Shown: positions 1-9,961 of the stretch, piece after piece
How positions within the stretch are numbered: position 1 is the stretch's first letter
Layout: the number at the start of each line of letters is the position of its first letter
NCBI RefSeq assembly: GCF_036785885.1
Contig: NC_092323.1
Coordinates: 8,130,501 to 8,194,500 of the forward strand
DNA: 64,000 nucleotides
Direction: 5' to 3'
Source: Coffea arabica
Taxonomy: Eukaryota; Streptophyta; Magnoliopsida; Gentianales; Rubiaceae
The notes under the pieces: generated by a model
Database searches by the model: none
Told to the model about the DNA's origin: nothing
What the model saw: only the letters and a program-made list of their open reading frames with translations
Made by a program: the position numbers and the translations under genes

Positions 1-376
1 AGTGAGATAGTAGGAATATTGATTGGTGATAAGGTGATAGTGGGATAGTGGGAATATTGAGGTGGGTTATAACCTACTACTTTTTTATGTATTAAAATAA
101 ATACAAAAATCTAGAAAAAGTATGACAAGTTTAAAAGGCATTGAGAGGGTTTCTGCTAAAAATCCCTTCCTGAATACATATAGATATAGATAAGCCCCGT
201 TCAATTCTTCTCGAAATTTCATTAAACGTTTTATAGACAGGATGGTAACCCCACATTGGAGCACAAACTCAACATTACATATCCACTGTGGGTGCATTTC
301 TATGGTTTAGAATGAATTGGAGGGTCCTTACTGATAATTGCTTGACATACAATTTTGGGTTTAAAGTGGGTATCAT

Positions 377-856
377 TAGGGGTGTGCATCGAATTCGAAT
401 TTGAAAGTTTGAATTAAATTTTTCGGAATTTTGGCAAAAGAATTACCAACTGATTTCGATTTCGAATTCACCAGTTCCGATTTCGATTTCGATTCCGAAT
501 TCACCGAATTCGGAAACCTTTTTCTTTTTTTTTTAAAATTTTTTTGTTAGATGTATTGCTATATAATATAAATTTTATATTGCATATATTATAAAAAATA
601 TTATAATATATAAATATATTATAAAAAATATTATTATATATATAAATATATATTAACATACATATTATAAAATGATATTGAAATAAAAAATATTATTATA
701 TATCAATAAATAACTATAAATATTTATATATATTATAAAACGAAATTGAAATCGAAAATTCCGATTTCGATTTTAAAAACTCCATTACCGAATTCAAACC
801 AAATTTGCATAATTCGAAATCAAAAATTCCGATTTCAGTGCCGCTCCCCCCACCTC
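377..856. mobile_element. Degenerate hAT-like non-autonomous element
   Basis: The left edge reads TAGGGGTGTGCATCGAATTC, which looks like a plant hAT terminus. Both ends are packed with CGAATTTCGA/CCGATTTCGA-type short repeats in opposite orientations, and the centre is AT-only sequence. The right edge near 850 is eroded (CCGCTCCCCCCACC) and I find no target duplication. It is best read as an old hAT MITE. The exact right border is uncertain. Confidence 0.35.
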
Positions 857-995
857 TCAAACACCAGCATTTTTCTATGTCATAATAACCACTCAATGAA
901 ATTTTGTAAAAATCATTTGTGACATAGCAATATAGCATAGGTTTGTAATTTTAGTCAAGTATGTTGTAGGATTTGCAATTGTTTTGTCAAACCAC

Positions 996-1693
996 TAGGG
1001 GTGGCAATTCGGGTCCAAATCAGGTTGGCAGGTCGGGTTCGGGTCAACCCGTCAGAAAAATCTGTTGACCCGAACCCGACCCGTCAACCCGTGACGGGTC
1101 AGGTATGCTGACCCGAACCCGAAAATTTCAGGTTGACGGGTTGACGGGTCGACCCGAAATGACCCGAAACTTAATTTTAATTTATTAATTTATCACTGTA
1201 ATTTCTAATAAAATCAATTTCTCACAAAATTAATTACATAATCAAGTAATAAAAATTTAAATAAATAATTCCAAACCAAATCTAAAATAAATTAAACACC
1301 GTAAAAGTGTTTTATCCCAAACAAAATATAAAATAAATTAAAACAGTATAAAAGTAAAAAATAATATAATATATTATTTATCCAAATATAATAATTTCAA
1401 CTTCACACAAATTAAATAAATTCATTTAGGATTAAGTAATTAATGCCTTTGAAAAAAAGAATAACTTAGTTTAGTTAGATAAAATTATTTTTATGTTTAT
1501 TAAATTATTTTTAATTCGTAAACGGGTCATATCGGGTCACCACGGATTGACCCGAAATCGACCTGTTTTCTTTTCGGGTTCATCGGGTCCAACCCGATTC
1601 TGACCCGAATTCACGAAATCTCAACCTAAACCGATTAATTTCGTGTTAGATTCGTGTCGTGTTTTCAGGTCGTGTCGAAAATTGCCACCCCTA
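996..1693. mobile_element. Non-autonomous hAT element (698 bp)
   Basis: The two ends form a perfect 14-bp terminal inverted repeat, TAGGGGTGGCAATT (996-1009 and 1680-1693). An 8-bp target duplication CAAACCAC lies directly outside at 988-995 and 1694-1701. Subterminal DNA carries many GGGTCGGGT/GACCCGA motifs (1010-1165 and 1525-1670), and the centre is AT-rich without an ORF. Terminus sequence, 8-bp duplication and subterminal motif arrays are all typical of hAT. It lacks a transposase and must depend on one supplied in trans. Confidence 0.9.
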
Positions 1694-1701
1694 CAAACCA
1701 C

Positions 1702-3002
1702 GACATCAAGGTCCAATTTCAACCGTGTTTGTTTTAATTAGTGCGTGTGTGAGTTTCTTTCAGTTCCTGGAAAAAAAAGGGTCCAATTTCAACAGTGTCG
1801 TAATGCAATGTATTAATGTATTTGGACCCTGTCATAATAAGTACGCAATATAACCAAATGAAACCTAGTGAGTGAACCATTTTGTCAATTAACTATCGTC
1901 GCCCGGTTAATCCGATCCAATGGCCAAAGTTATCCTTTTCGAAAAATGAATGTGGTCATTTGGGACGAGAGAAGTTTATAGAGGCCCACGTGGGCTTGTT
2001 CCAACTTCCAACGCACGCACCCAAAAGGGAACAGCTTAGTCTCGAGACCGGAACAATTAATGGAACGGGCTGTGGTCCCCAAGTAAAGGCACGCCTAATC
2101 ACACGTGTGGTGGCAGCCAAGTCTTGAAGTGGGCCGAACCAGCTTTCTTTGCCTCCCATCTCTCTCATGTGCCCACCGCCCACCACCCACACGGGCCTTT
2201 TAAATGCGGTTCAAGAATCACAATTTTAGAGGGATATTATGAGTAGTATACCATATGATAAAATTAAAAATACTTCACGCATCAGCAAATTTTTAGTTGA
2301 GTTTTTAAAGTTTACAGTTGAGCCAACTATTGTTAGAAAATGTTCATCCCAAGTTGTCCCAACAGCACAAGCTAATTTTTTTTTGGTCAAAGATACATCC
2401 TTGTGTGACTCAACTAGCGTTTGCTTTGCAAAAAATTTGGACATTTTCTAATAAATGTGCTTTGGGGGTCATTCATAGGAAATAATTTAATTTTATTCAG
2501 GCAAGCAATATTGTTCTTTGTCAAGTGCCACTCTTAAAAACTGGTTTTTCAAGACTACATGGTGTATGATCGGTTTAATTAGAACTTGAAGAATTAGCTA
2601 ATATTTTTTTTTTTTTAAAAAAGGGTATTGATAATTTCATTAAGAATTAGTAAAGGCCTTTTTTGCACAATATGAATGGCTGGGCCGAGCCAAACAACGA
2701 ACTAGGACTATACAGAGAAATGGTAGGCCCAGGAGCACGTGTTGGATAATCTGAAACGACATCTCAAATGTCCGACTTTGGTCCCGCCAACCCAACAGGT
2801 GGGGTCTCCTGTAGCTGGGTTCTGTGTCGCACGTGTGGAGCCGTCTCAGTATTATTTTGGAGTCGGAAAAGATATTATTTTACTATTGTTTTTCTTTTAA
2901 AGGTAAATTATGAATATCTGTCCTTGGAGCCTGTAGAAGAGTTTGATTGAGAACAAGGACCTCTTCGGCTTCCCATGTTCCTCGATGGCCCCATTGTCCG
3001 TA
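1702..3002. other. Spacer, no supported gene
   Basis: No coding region can be supported here. The DNA is less AT-rich than its surroundings at 1870-2210 and 2660-2850, where several ACGT-core motifs occur: a GCCCACGTGGGC palindrome at 1984-1995, an ACACGTGT near 2101, and others near 2737 and 2831, together with GGGCC motifs. It could be an old promoter region, but no transcript start or product is visible. Confidence 0.4.
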
Positions 3003-3026
3003 GCCTAGACTAGGCATGGCCACGGT

Positions 3027-3195
3027 TCCACTTGGAACCGGGAACCGGACCGGAACCGAACCGTTTGGAACCGGACCAGAACCGGAATCAGAACCGTGGA
3101 ACCAGAACCGTAGTAGAACCATGGATAAAGGTTCCGGTTCTGGTTCTCTAAAAAAATAGAACCAGAACCAGAACCGCCGGTTCCAGAACCGTTAA
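3027..3195. repeat. Left subterminal GGAACC array of the hAT element
   Basis: The block holds over a dozen GGAACC, GAACCG and AGAACC hexamers in both orientations, just inside the left inverted repeat. In studied hAT elements, short subterminal repeats of this kind are the binding sites of the BED zinc finger of the transposase. That role here is inferred from position. Confidence 0.8.
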
Positions 3196-3526
3196 AAAAT
3201 TTAAAAATAATTAATATAAAAAATAATAAAAGTAGAGACATCATGATGACCTTGGTCATCATGATGCCACCACAATTTTTGCTCTCAAATTTTGCTCTTG
3301 GGGCTCCTCCTGACTTGCACAAAGGTCCTCAGGCTCTCAACGGAAGAAAGAAACAAAGCAAAGGATAGAAAAAAAACAAGAAAGGTGGCTGCCTGCTAAA
3401 TTTGACAAATTGGCAAGTTTACAACGTTACAATTCAACGTTGTAATTTTGTCCAAACTTTCAATACAACGTTACAAATTTGAAACGTTACAATACAACGT
3501 TCCAAATTTTTAATTTCATTTTGTCC

Positions 3527-3534
3527 TATAAATA
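3527..3534 (+). promoter_or_regulatory. TATA box of the hAT transposase gene (putative)
   Basis: TATAAATA lies about 240 bp upstream of the transposase ATG. It is followed by a T/C-rich leader and preceded by a cluster of about six ACGTT motifs (3421-3502), several in the form AACGTTAC. Position fits a core promoter internal to the element. Confidence 0.45.
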
Positions 3535-3772
3535 AGACTTGAAATTTTATTTTCTACTACACCAAAATCAATCTTCTCTTTTCCATCTCTAAACTACTCT
3601 CAATTTCTTCATCTATTTCCTAATTTTTTCACTTTTATTCTATTTTGCTCCTGTTCACTTATTTATATATTTTACTAATTACTTAATTCTTTTTATTCAT
3701 CTAATATCTATCATTATAATTTGTAAGTATTAAATTATTACTTACAATTTTTTTTTGCTTATTTGCTATCAA

Positions 3773-5872
3773 ATGGCAAGTTTTGATGGCAGTAGCTCAT
3801 CTTCAAAATCAAGTAAGCAAAATATTCCTTCAAATGAAGTCTTCAACTTTGATGATTGTCCAACTCAAGAAAGTCAGCATATGACAACCATCCTTGAAGA
3901 TCAAACAATTGAAGCCGAGGAAAGAAGTGGAAGCAAAACTCCTAAATCTGAAATCTTCACAAAGCACTTCACCAAAGAAATTGACGTCAATGGCAAAAGT
4001 CAAGCAAAGTGCAATTATTGTCCAAAAAGTTATCAATACAAAATGGGAGATGGCTATGGAAAGTATCACAAGCATTTGAGAAAGTTTCATCCTCAAGAAT
4101 TGGGCATCGACAACAAACAAACACAAATTACCGGGTTTGCTACTTCTAACCTTTCTCTATTTCGATTTAGTGAAGAAAGACATAGGAATGAATTAGCAAA
4201 AATGATAGCTATTGAACATTTATCTTTTAGTTTTGGAGAAAAGTTGGGTTTTAAGAAATATTGTCAAAATTCTTTAAATCCTCAATTTAAAAATGTTCCT
4301 AGAACCACTCTTAGACGAACACTTAAAAATATTTATAATCAAGGAAAAAAAGAGTTAATTCAATTATTCTCAAATTTAGATAGTCGTGTATCTATATGTT
4401 CCGATATTTGGAGTGACCATTGGCAAGTACATTCTTATATGGCCATAACTTGTCATTGGATTGATAATGAGTGGAATATACAAAAAAGAGTGCTAGCTTT
4501 TCGTATTTTTGATGAATCTCACAATGCTCTAAACATTTTTAAAATGATTAGTATTATTTTGGGAGAATATGGTCTATGTAAAAAAGTTTTTTCAATTGGT
4601 TTTGATAATGCATCCGCAAATACCGCTTCTATTGGAGAGTTGCGAGATCTTTGCCAACCTGGATTATGTGGTAAATTTTTTCATATTAGATGTGCATGCC
4701 ATATTTTAAATTTAGCCGTACAAGATGGTTTACGAGCACTTGAAAATCATATAAAACCTATTAGAAAAGCAATTTCTTATTTATGGGCACACCCTAAATT
4801 AATGAAAAAGTGGAGCACTTTTTGTAAAGTCAATGGAAAAAATCCAAAAAGATTTTCAAGAGATGTTCCTACTCGTTGGAATTCAACATTTGAATTACTC
4901 AAAGAATCACACAATTATAGTGAATTATTAATTGCATTCTTTGCAACTAACATGACCGAAATATTGTTGCATGAAAATAATTGGATTGTTTGTAATAAAA
5001 TTTTAGAAATTTTATCAGTTTTTAATGATGCTACTTATACTTTGTCTGGTGTATATTATCCTACTACTCATTTATTCCTTACCGAGGCGTGTAATATTGT
5101 TGGTTGTCTAAATGAAGCTAAAAATGATGATTTTCTGAAGCAACCTATTAGGGAAATGTTTAGGAAATGGACTAACTATTATGAACATATTCCACATATA
5201 TATTTAGTTGCTTCTGTTTTTGATCCTCGTGTTAGATTAGATGGTTTGCATGAGTATTTGTCATCATATTATGAACAAATATATAGTAGCGAAAATTATG
5301 CCCACGATGTTAGTAAAAAAGTGTTTGAAGTTAAAGAGCTTATTTGTTCTTTATATAATGAATTTTTTATTACTTATGGTGATCGATTTCCTACTAGTAT
5401 TTTGGAACCCTCTAGTAACACTGATAATAGTCTTAAAAGGGCTGTCAAGATTGGTGATAGAATACTTCTTGAAAGGTCAAAACGACAAAAGGGTTCACCT
5501 AATACTAATACGGAACTCGAATCATATCTAACTACCAAGTTTGAGCATGATGATAGCAGCTTAACTAAACAGTTTAAAGTCCTTGACTGGTGGAAGCGAA
5601 AATCAGAGAATTATCCTATCCTCTCCCTTATTGCTAAGCAAATTTTAGCAACTCCAGCATCAACAGTAGCAGTGGAACAAGCTTTTAGTGCCGGTGGAAG
5701 CATTTTGGATGAGACAAGATCGAGATTAAGCCCAGAATCACTAGAAATTCAAGCATGCGTGGATGATTGGACTAGATCAGAATATAGACAACAAGAAATG
5801 GAAAAAAATGAAGAAGAAGAATTCAATTATACAACTGATTCTAGTGCCGTCGCAAGCAATGAAGATGATTAA
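3773..5872 (+). CDS. hAT-family transposase, BED zinc finger, RICESLEEPER-like
   Basis: The 699-aa protein would cut and paste the surrounding element in the nucleus. The first ATG in frame is at 3773; the frame remains open upstream only to a non-ATG codon. A BED-type zinc finger lies at about residues 62-107, with C80, C83, H101 and H106. The catalytic core follows and includes SDIWSD and GFDNASANTASI, which are regions typical of the RNase H-like fold. The C-terminal hATC dimerisation domain is at about 600-666 and contains LDWWK, TPASTVAVEQAFSAGG and RSRLSPE. There is no frameshift or stop. Length and domain order match plant hAT transposases of the RICESLEEPER/DAYSLEEPER kind. Placement between matching inverted repeats argues for a working transposase gene and against a domesticated one. 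AT-rich codon use differs from the neighbouring host genes. Confidence 0.95.
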   Translation: MASFDGSSSSSKSSKQNIPSNEVFNFDDCPTQESQHMTTILEDQTIEAEERSGSKTPKSEIFTKHFTKEIDVNGKSQAKCNYCPKSYQYKMGDGYGKYHKHLRKFHPQELGIDNKQTQITGFATSNLSLFRFSEERHRNELAKMIAIEHLSFSFGEKLGFKKYCQNSLNPQFKNVPRTTLRRTLKNIYNQGKKELIQLFSNLDSRVSICSDIWSDHWQVHSYMAITCHWIDNEWNIQKRVLAFRIFDESHNALNIFKMISIILGEYGLCKKVFSIGFDNASANTASIGELRDLCQPGLCGKFFHIRCACHILNLAVQDGLRALENHIKPIRKAISYLWAHPKLMKKWSTFCKVNGKNPKRFSRDVPTRWNSTFELLKESHNYSELLIAFFATNMTEILLHENNWIVCNKILEILSVFNDATYTLSGVYYPTTHLFLTEACNIVGCLNEAKNDDFLKQPIREMFRKWTNYYEHIPHIYLVASVFDPRVRLDGLHEYLSSYYEQIYSSENYAHDVSKKVFEVKELICSLYNEFFITYGDRFPTSILEPSSNTDNSLKRAVKIGDRILLERSKRQKGSPNTNTELESYLTTKFEHDDSSLTKQFKVLDWWKRKSENYPILSLIAKQILATPASTVAVEQAFSAGGSILDETRSRLSPESLEIQACVDDWTRSEYRQQEMEKNEEEEFNYTTDSSAVASNEDD

Positions 5873-6167
5873 ATAATTAATGTTTGTTTTGATATTTCAT
5901 CTCAATTTCAATGAAAAAATCAAATATTTTCTTTTCCATTTAAAATGATTACCATTTGATAGTGTAATGTAATTTGACAATGTAATGTACTTTTCATAAA
6001 ATTTGTATTATCTATTTATTATTTCGTACTTTGTAGAATAATAATAAAATTAAAATATAATATTTATTTTGTATTTTTTTTTACATTTTATTTAAAATTT
6101 TAAATATATTGTTATATTTGTATTAAAATTGGTAAGGATAAGAAATTAAATAAAATTGCATATAACC

Positions 6168-6350
6168 ATACGGAACCGGAACCGGAACCGGAACCAGAAC
6201 CATAAGGAATCGAAATCAGAACTATGCGGTTCTGGTTCTACCTTTTTGAAGAACCAGAACCGCCGGTTCTGGAACCAGAACCAGAACCATCTTATATGGT
6301 GCGGTTCTGGTTCTACCTCTTTGAAGAACCAGAACCGTTGGTTCTGGAAC
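6168..6350. repeat. Right subterminal GGAACC/GGTTCT array of the hAT element
   Basis: GGAACC, AGAACC and their complements GGTTCT/GGTTCC are repeated across this block, just inside the right inverted repeat. It mirrors the left array at 3027-3195. The first part is a near-perfect run of GGAACC hexamers. Confidence 0.8.
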
Positions 6351-6873
6351 CGTGGCCATGCCTAGCCTAGACTCATCGAACTTCGTCGTTTTGTCCATTT
6401 TTCCCCTTTGAACTTGGTGATTATTAGATATAGTACCAATATTTTACAAAAAAATTGGTTTTTGTTTTCATTGAAGGTTAATGAATTCATTACTTTTCTA
6501 TCAACAAATAAAAAGGGTTCATTTTCAATTTGGCCGGTTGCCACCACAGGGGATATTTCAAGATCCGCACTTGATGAACAGACTACTGCATATTGCTATT
6601 TCAAGGTCAAGCCCCACAAGTTCTTGGTTGTTTTGTTGTGTAAATTGAAACGATAGACCAGATGACTTCAGTAATCAATAGCTTTAGCAAGTATCAAAAG
6701 AACTGATCATGATTCCCAACTTGAATGAGGGTTCAAATGTGAAAGTAACATGTTAAGCCCACACACGCGATCAATGGTTATGTTTGTTTATCAAGGCACG
6801 CCCCAAATCTATGATGGATCACAAGCAAGATTAAGACCTAACTGACCTTTCAGGATGAGACTAATAATACTAA

Positions 6874-7083
6874 GGCCTCATTTAGAGTCGCGATGGCTTA
6901 TATATATGGCTTGTAAAGAAGGATTTTTTACACAAAAATTTTTAATAAAAGGATTTTTAAATTACCAACTGTTAGATTTTTTATGTTACGAAAAATTAAT
7001 TATCAAATATTTTAAAAGTAATTTTAGTACTTCGAAACGCCTTTTTTTTTTTCTTTTAAATGCACCGAAACTCCAAACGGGCC
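6874..7083. mobile_element. Tourist-like (PIF/Harbinger) MITE
   Basis: The 210-bp AT-rich segment begins GGCCTCATTTAGAGT and ends ACTCCAAACGGGCC. The ends form an imperfect inverted repeat of the GGCC-TTTGGAGT type, flanked by TAA at 6871-6873 and 7084-7086. A 3-bp TAA/TTA duplication with GGCC ends is typical of PIF/Harbinger-derived MITEs. There is no coding capacity. Confidence 0.6.
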
Positions 7084-7551
7084 TAATCACCCTTTGTTAT
7101 ACGGCAAGGATATAAAAAGCCAAAAAAAAAAAAACTAAAAACTAAAAACATAACTGGGAGCAATCCTCTCTTTCTTTGGGGGAGGTATATTGATTACCTC
7201 GGAAAGTTGTTCAATAATAATCTCGAATTTACATACATACTCACGAATGCTCATTTGCTCCTGAAAAATCATCATCCATGTTTCGCTTTAACACCTTTAC
7301 TAATTGGCACCATTGGACTTAGCCGTGAAATCTTTGTGAGCATTCACAATAAAAGAAGGTAAAGGAGATGATACTTGCTCTTATTTTTAACTCTTTACAC
7401 TTAGCAGTAAATTGTCGTGAACTTGCAAGGTATAGCTATAAACTGCGATTTTTTTACATGTAACAAATGCATAATTTGCTCGCATATAATAAATCAAATC
7501 AGTAATTTTACTCGATTCTCTCAACAACGTTGGTCCAGAATACAAAGTTGT

Positions 7552-7665
7552 GTTTGGATTGTAATTTTCTGGAGTTTTTATAGAAAATGTACAGTAGCGA
7601 TTTGATATATGTAAGGTAAAAAAATGATTGAAAAATGTGTTAAAGGTTTCAAAAACTCAATCAAA
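7552..7665. mobile_element. MITE of the TTTGGATTGC family, right end decayed
   Basis: The left end GTTTGGATTG is followed by a core containing CAGTAGCGATTTGATATATG, the same core as the copy at 58434-58566. The right end is degraded to CTCAATCAAA. It is one of about eight related copies in the window. Confidence 0.6.
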
Positions 7666-8243
7666 TAAGCAGAAATATAAAAGTACCTGAAAATGAGTAT
7701 AGAGCGCACGAAAGTAACTGTTAACCATTTTTTTAAGTGTAAATCGGAGGTATTGAATTCGGGAACTCTCCGTGGAACTCCCTGACTTGAGAGTATTTTA
7801 AGCAACTGATTTTAGAGCATCAAACACAGATTTAAGTGTCTCAGAAATTCCAAAAAGAAAATAGAAAAATAAGAAAATAAAGGGAATATTCACGTACTTT
7901 GACGACTTCATGAAAACGGAAGTACTCGCACGTGTCAAACGCAGCAGTAAAGCCAGGTGTTCAAAACGACGGCAGTCATGGTAAAACATAGTAGCAGAGG
8001 CAGCCACATTTTCAATAAAGTGAGGGAACGAGGGATGCCCCTCGTGAGCAATCTGCCAACCCCCCATCCCCACCCCTACCCCTCTAGCCAAAACCGCTTC
8101 TTCAACTCCTTCATTCGTCATCCACCTTTTCACACTCAATCCTATTCTCGTCTAGTCTAGTTTTCCTCTTCAAATAATACTACTACTAGAGAATATATAG
8201 GAGGCAAACGGGTGGAGGAAGAATCAAGAAAGAAAATAGTAAC
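7666..8243 (+). promoter_or_regulatory. Upstream region and leader of the BES1/BZR1-like gene
   Basis: This stretch precedes the BEH2-like ATG and has no ORF of its own. It contains a GCACGTGTC motif near 7928 and a pyrimidine-rich leader with CTC/TTC runs around 8090-8180. An AATATATAGG motif lies near 8193, about 50 bp before the ATG. ACGTG motifs are known sites for BZR-type, bZIP and bHLH factors. Their use here is inference. Confidence 0.35.
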
Positions 8244-9961
8244 ATGACAGCTGCCGGCGGTGGGTCATCATCGGGGAGGTTACCCACTTGGAAAGAAAGA
8301 GAGAATAATAAGAGAAGAGAAAGAAGGAGAAGAGCCATAGCTGCCAAGATTTTTTCTGGCTTACGAGCTCAGGGCAACTATAAGCTTCCTAAACACTGTG
8401 ATAATAACGAAGTCTTGAAAGCTCTCTGTTCTGAGGCTGGTTGGATTGTTGAAGACGATGGAACTACCTATCGCAAGGTAAATGACACTATTTATTTTTA
8501 CAAATTTCTCGGCTTCAGATCTGTATCCATGCGTATTTATGTTTTCTTCTTTTTCCTCAACTACAATAGACTGGGATGTTCATGTAATATTGCTATTTTC
8601 TTGGTTATGAGAATATCGCAAGTATCGATTTTGATGTATACTGCGGAGAAATTCCGATAATCTTTGAAGGTTAATTTTTGTCCTGCTAGTATGATTATAA
8701 TTGTTTGCTGTTTGGCTGGGATCCCAGTGGGGGGTTTGATCCGTGAAATTACTTGTTGACCCGGCAAAATTTTTTCTCTACTAGTTGGTTCTTAATTTAC
8801 TGGTTTTTAGCTTCATAAGATAACCTGCGTAGTTGTAAAACTGGGTTTGAGTTCCAAATAACTTTTTATTTTTTTCAATTTTAGTGTAGGCTGTAAGGTG
8901 TTCATGATTCCCATAAATGACTGAGCGTTCAACTTCATAACTTCAACTGCCATTTGCGTTGAATTGTTTTCTGTCCAAATGGTCTTCTTTTCCTGCTTTC
9001 CTGAACTTAAGCAAATCTGCATTTTGTTTTTGCTCTTTATTAGTCCTGTTTTAGATTTCTTTCTTTCCTTTAATTGTTCGACATTTTTCTTTTGGTAATT
9101 AGTGTGATCAAGAGATTAGTGCACTCCTGAAAGAGATGGTTTGAAGCACTTTTTTTCCCATTGCCTTATAGGCTAGTCAGATGGTATTCAAAATTTCAAC
9201 TCATTCAAATGCTAATGTTCGCAATGATCTGATTTACACAGGGAGGGAAACCACCCCTGGTCGAGTTAACAGGTGCTTCAGCTAGTATCAGTGCATGTTC
9301 ATCTATCCAAATAAGCCCAGCATCCTCTTCCTTTCCTAGTCCTGCACCTTCTTACCATGCCAGTCCTGGGTCATCCTCGTTTCCCAGCCCCTCTCGTGGC
9401 GATACAAACCCCCCATCTTACATTCTTCCTTTCCTCCACAATTTAGCTTCCATTCCCAACTCCCTACCTCCTCTACGTATATCCAACAGTGCCCCTGTAA
9501 CCCCTCCTCTTTCTTCCCCAACTAGAGGTTCAAAGCGTAAACCTGATTGGGAGCCTCTTTCTCATATCAAATTACCGCCTTCATTGCCGCACTCTCTTTT
9601 TGCTGCTTCAGCACCATCGAGTCCTACACGACGTCAGCATTTCACGCCTGCCACAATTCCAGAATGCGATGAGTCTGATATATCCCCAGTCGAGTCTGCT
9701 CGCTGGGTGAGTTTCCAGACAGCCCCAGCTGCTCCATCTTCACCCACATTCAACCTTGTGAAACCTGCCACTCTGCAAAATCATCAGGATGTAGTCGATG
9801 GTCGTGGACAGTTTCCCTGGGGTGCAGGGGCACAAAGGGGATGTGGCTCTGAATTTGCATTTGAGAGTTGCACAGTGAAGGCATGGGAAGGTGAAAGAGC
9901 ACATGAAATTGGGGTGGATGACTTAGAGCTCACCCTGGGGAGTGGAAAGGCCCATGGTTAA
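8244..9961 (+). CDS. BEH2: BES1/BZR1 homolog, BEH2-like brassinosteroid transcription factor
   Basis: Exon 1 is 8244-8477 and exon 2 is 9242-9961, joined across a 764-bp GT-AG intron after the AAG of TYRK. The protein is 317 aa. The family binds E-boxes and BR-response elements in the nucleus and is controlled by BIN2-type kinases in brassinosteroid signalling. The N-terminal DNA-binding domain is at about residues 12-90 ([20 protein letters not shown], then [16 protein letters not shown] and EDDGTTYRK). A Ser/Thr/Pro-rich middle ([30 protein letters not shown]) offers many S/T-x-x-x-S/T GSK3 sites. ECDESD marks the PEST-like region. LELTL at 306-310 is an EAR repression motif. The short glycine-rich start and [12 protein letters not shown] favour BEH2 over BZR1 or BES1. 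The intron position after the DNA-binding helix region is the family's usual one. Confidence 0.95.

Larger units (their letters stand above)
3011..6364 (+). mobile_element. Complete autonomous-type hAT transposon
   Basis: This 3354-bp element is bounded by a perfect 20-bp terminal inverted repeat, TAGGCATGGCCACGGTTCCA (3011-3030 and, inverted, 6345-6364). A perfect 8-bp target duplication GCCTAGAC flanks it at 3003-3010 and 6365-6372. Inside lie subterminal GGAACC/GGTTCC arrays at both ends, a TATA-like box, and one uninterrupted transposase gene. Every part expected of an autonomous plant hAT element is present and undecayed. This suggests a recent insertion that may still be mobile. Activity itself is inference. 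Confidence 0.97.

Noticed and set aside
3005-3322. 105-codon minus-strand ORF rich in Gly and Ser
   Set aside because: It is a translation of the GGAACC subterminal array of the hAT element and not a gene.
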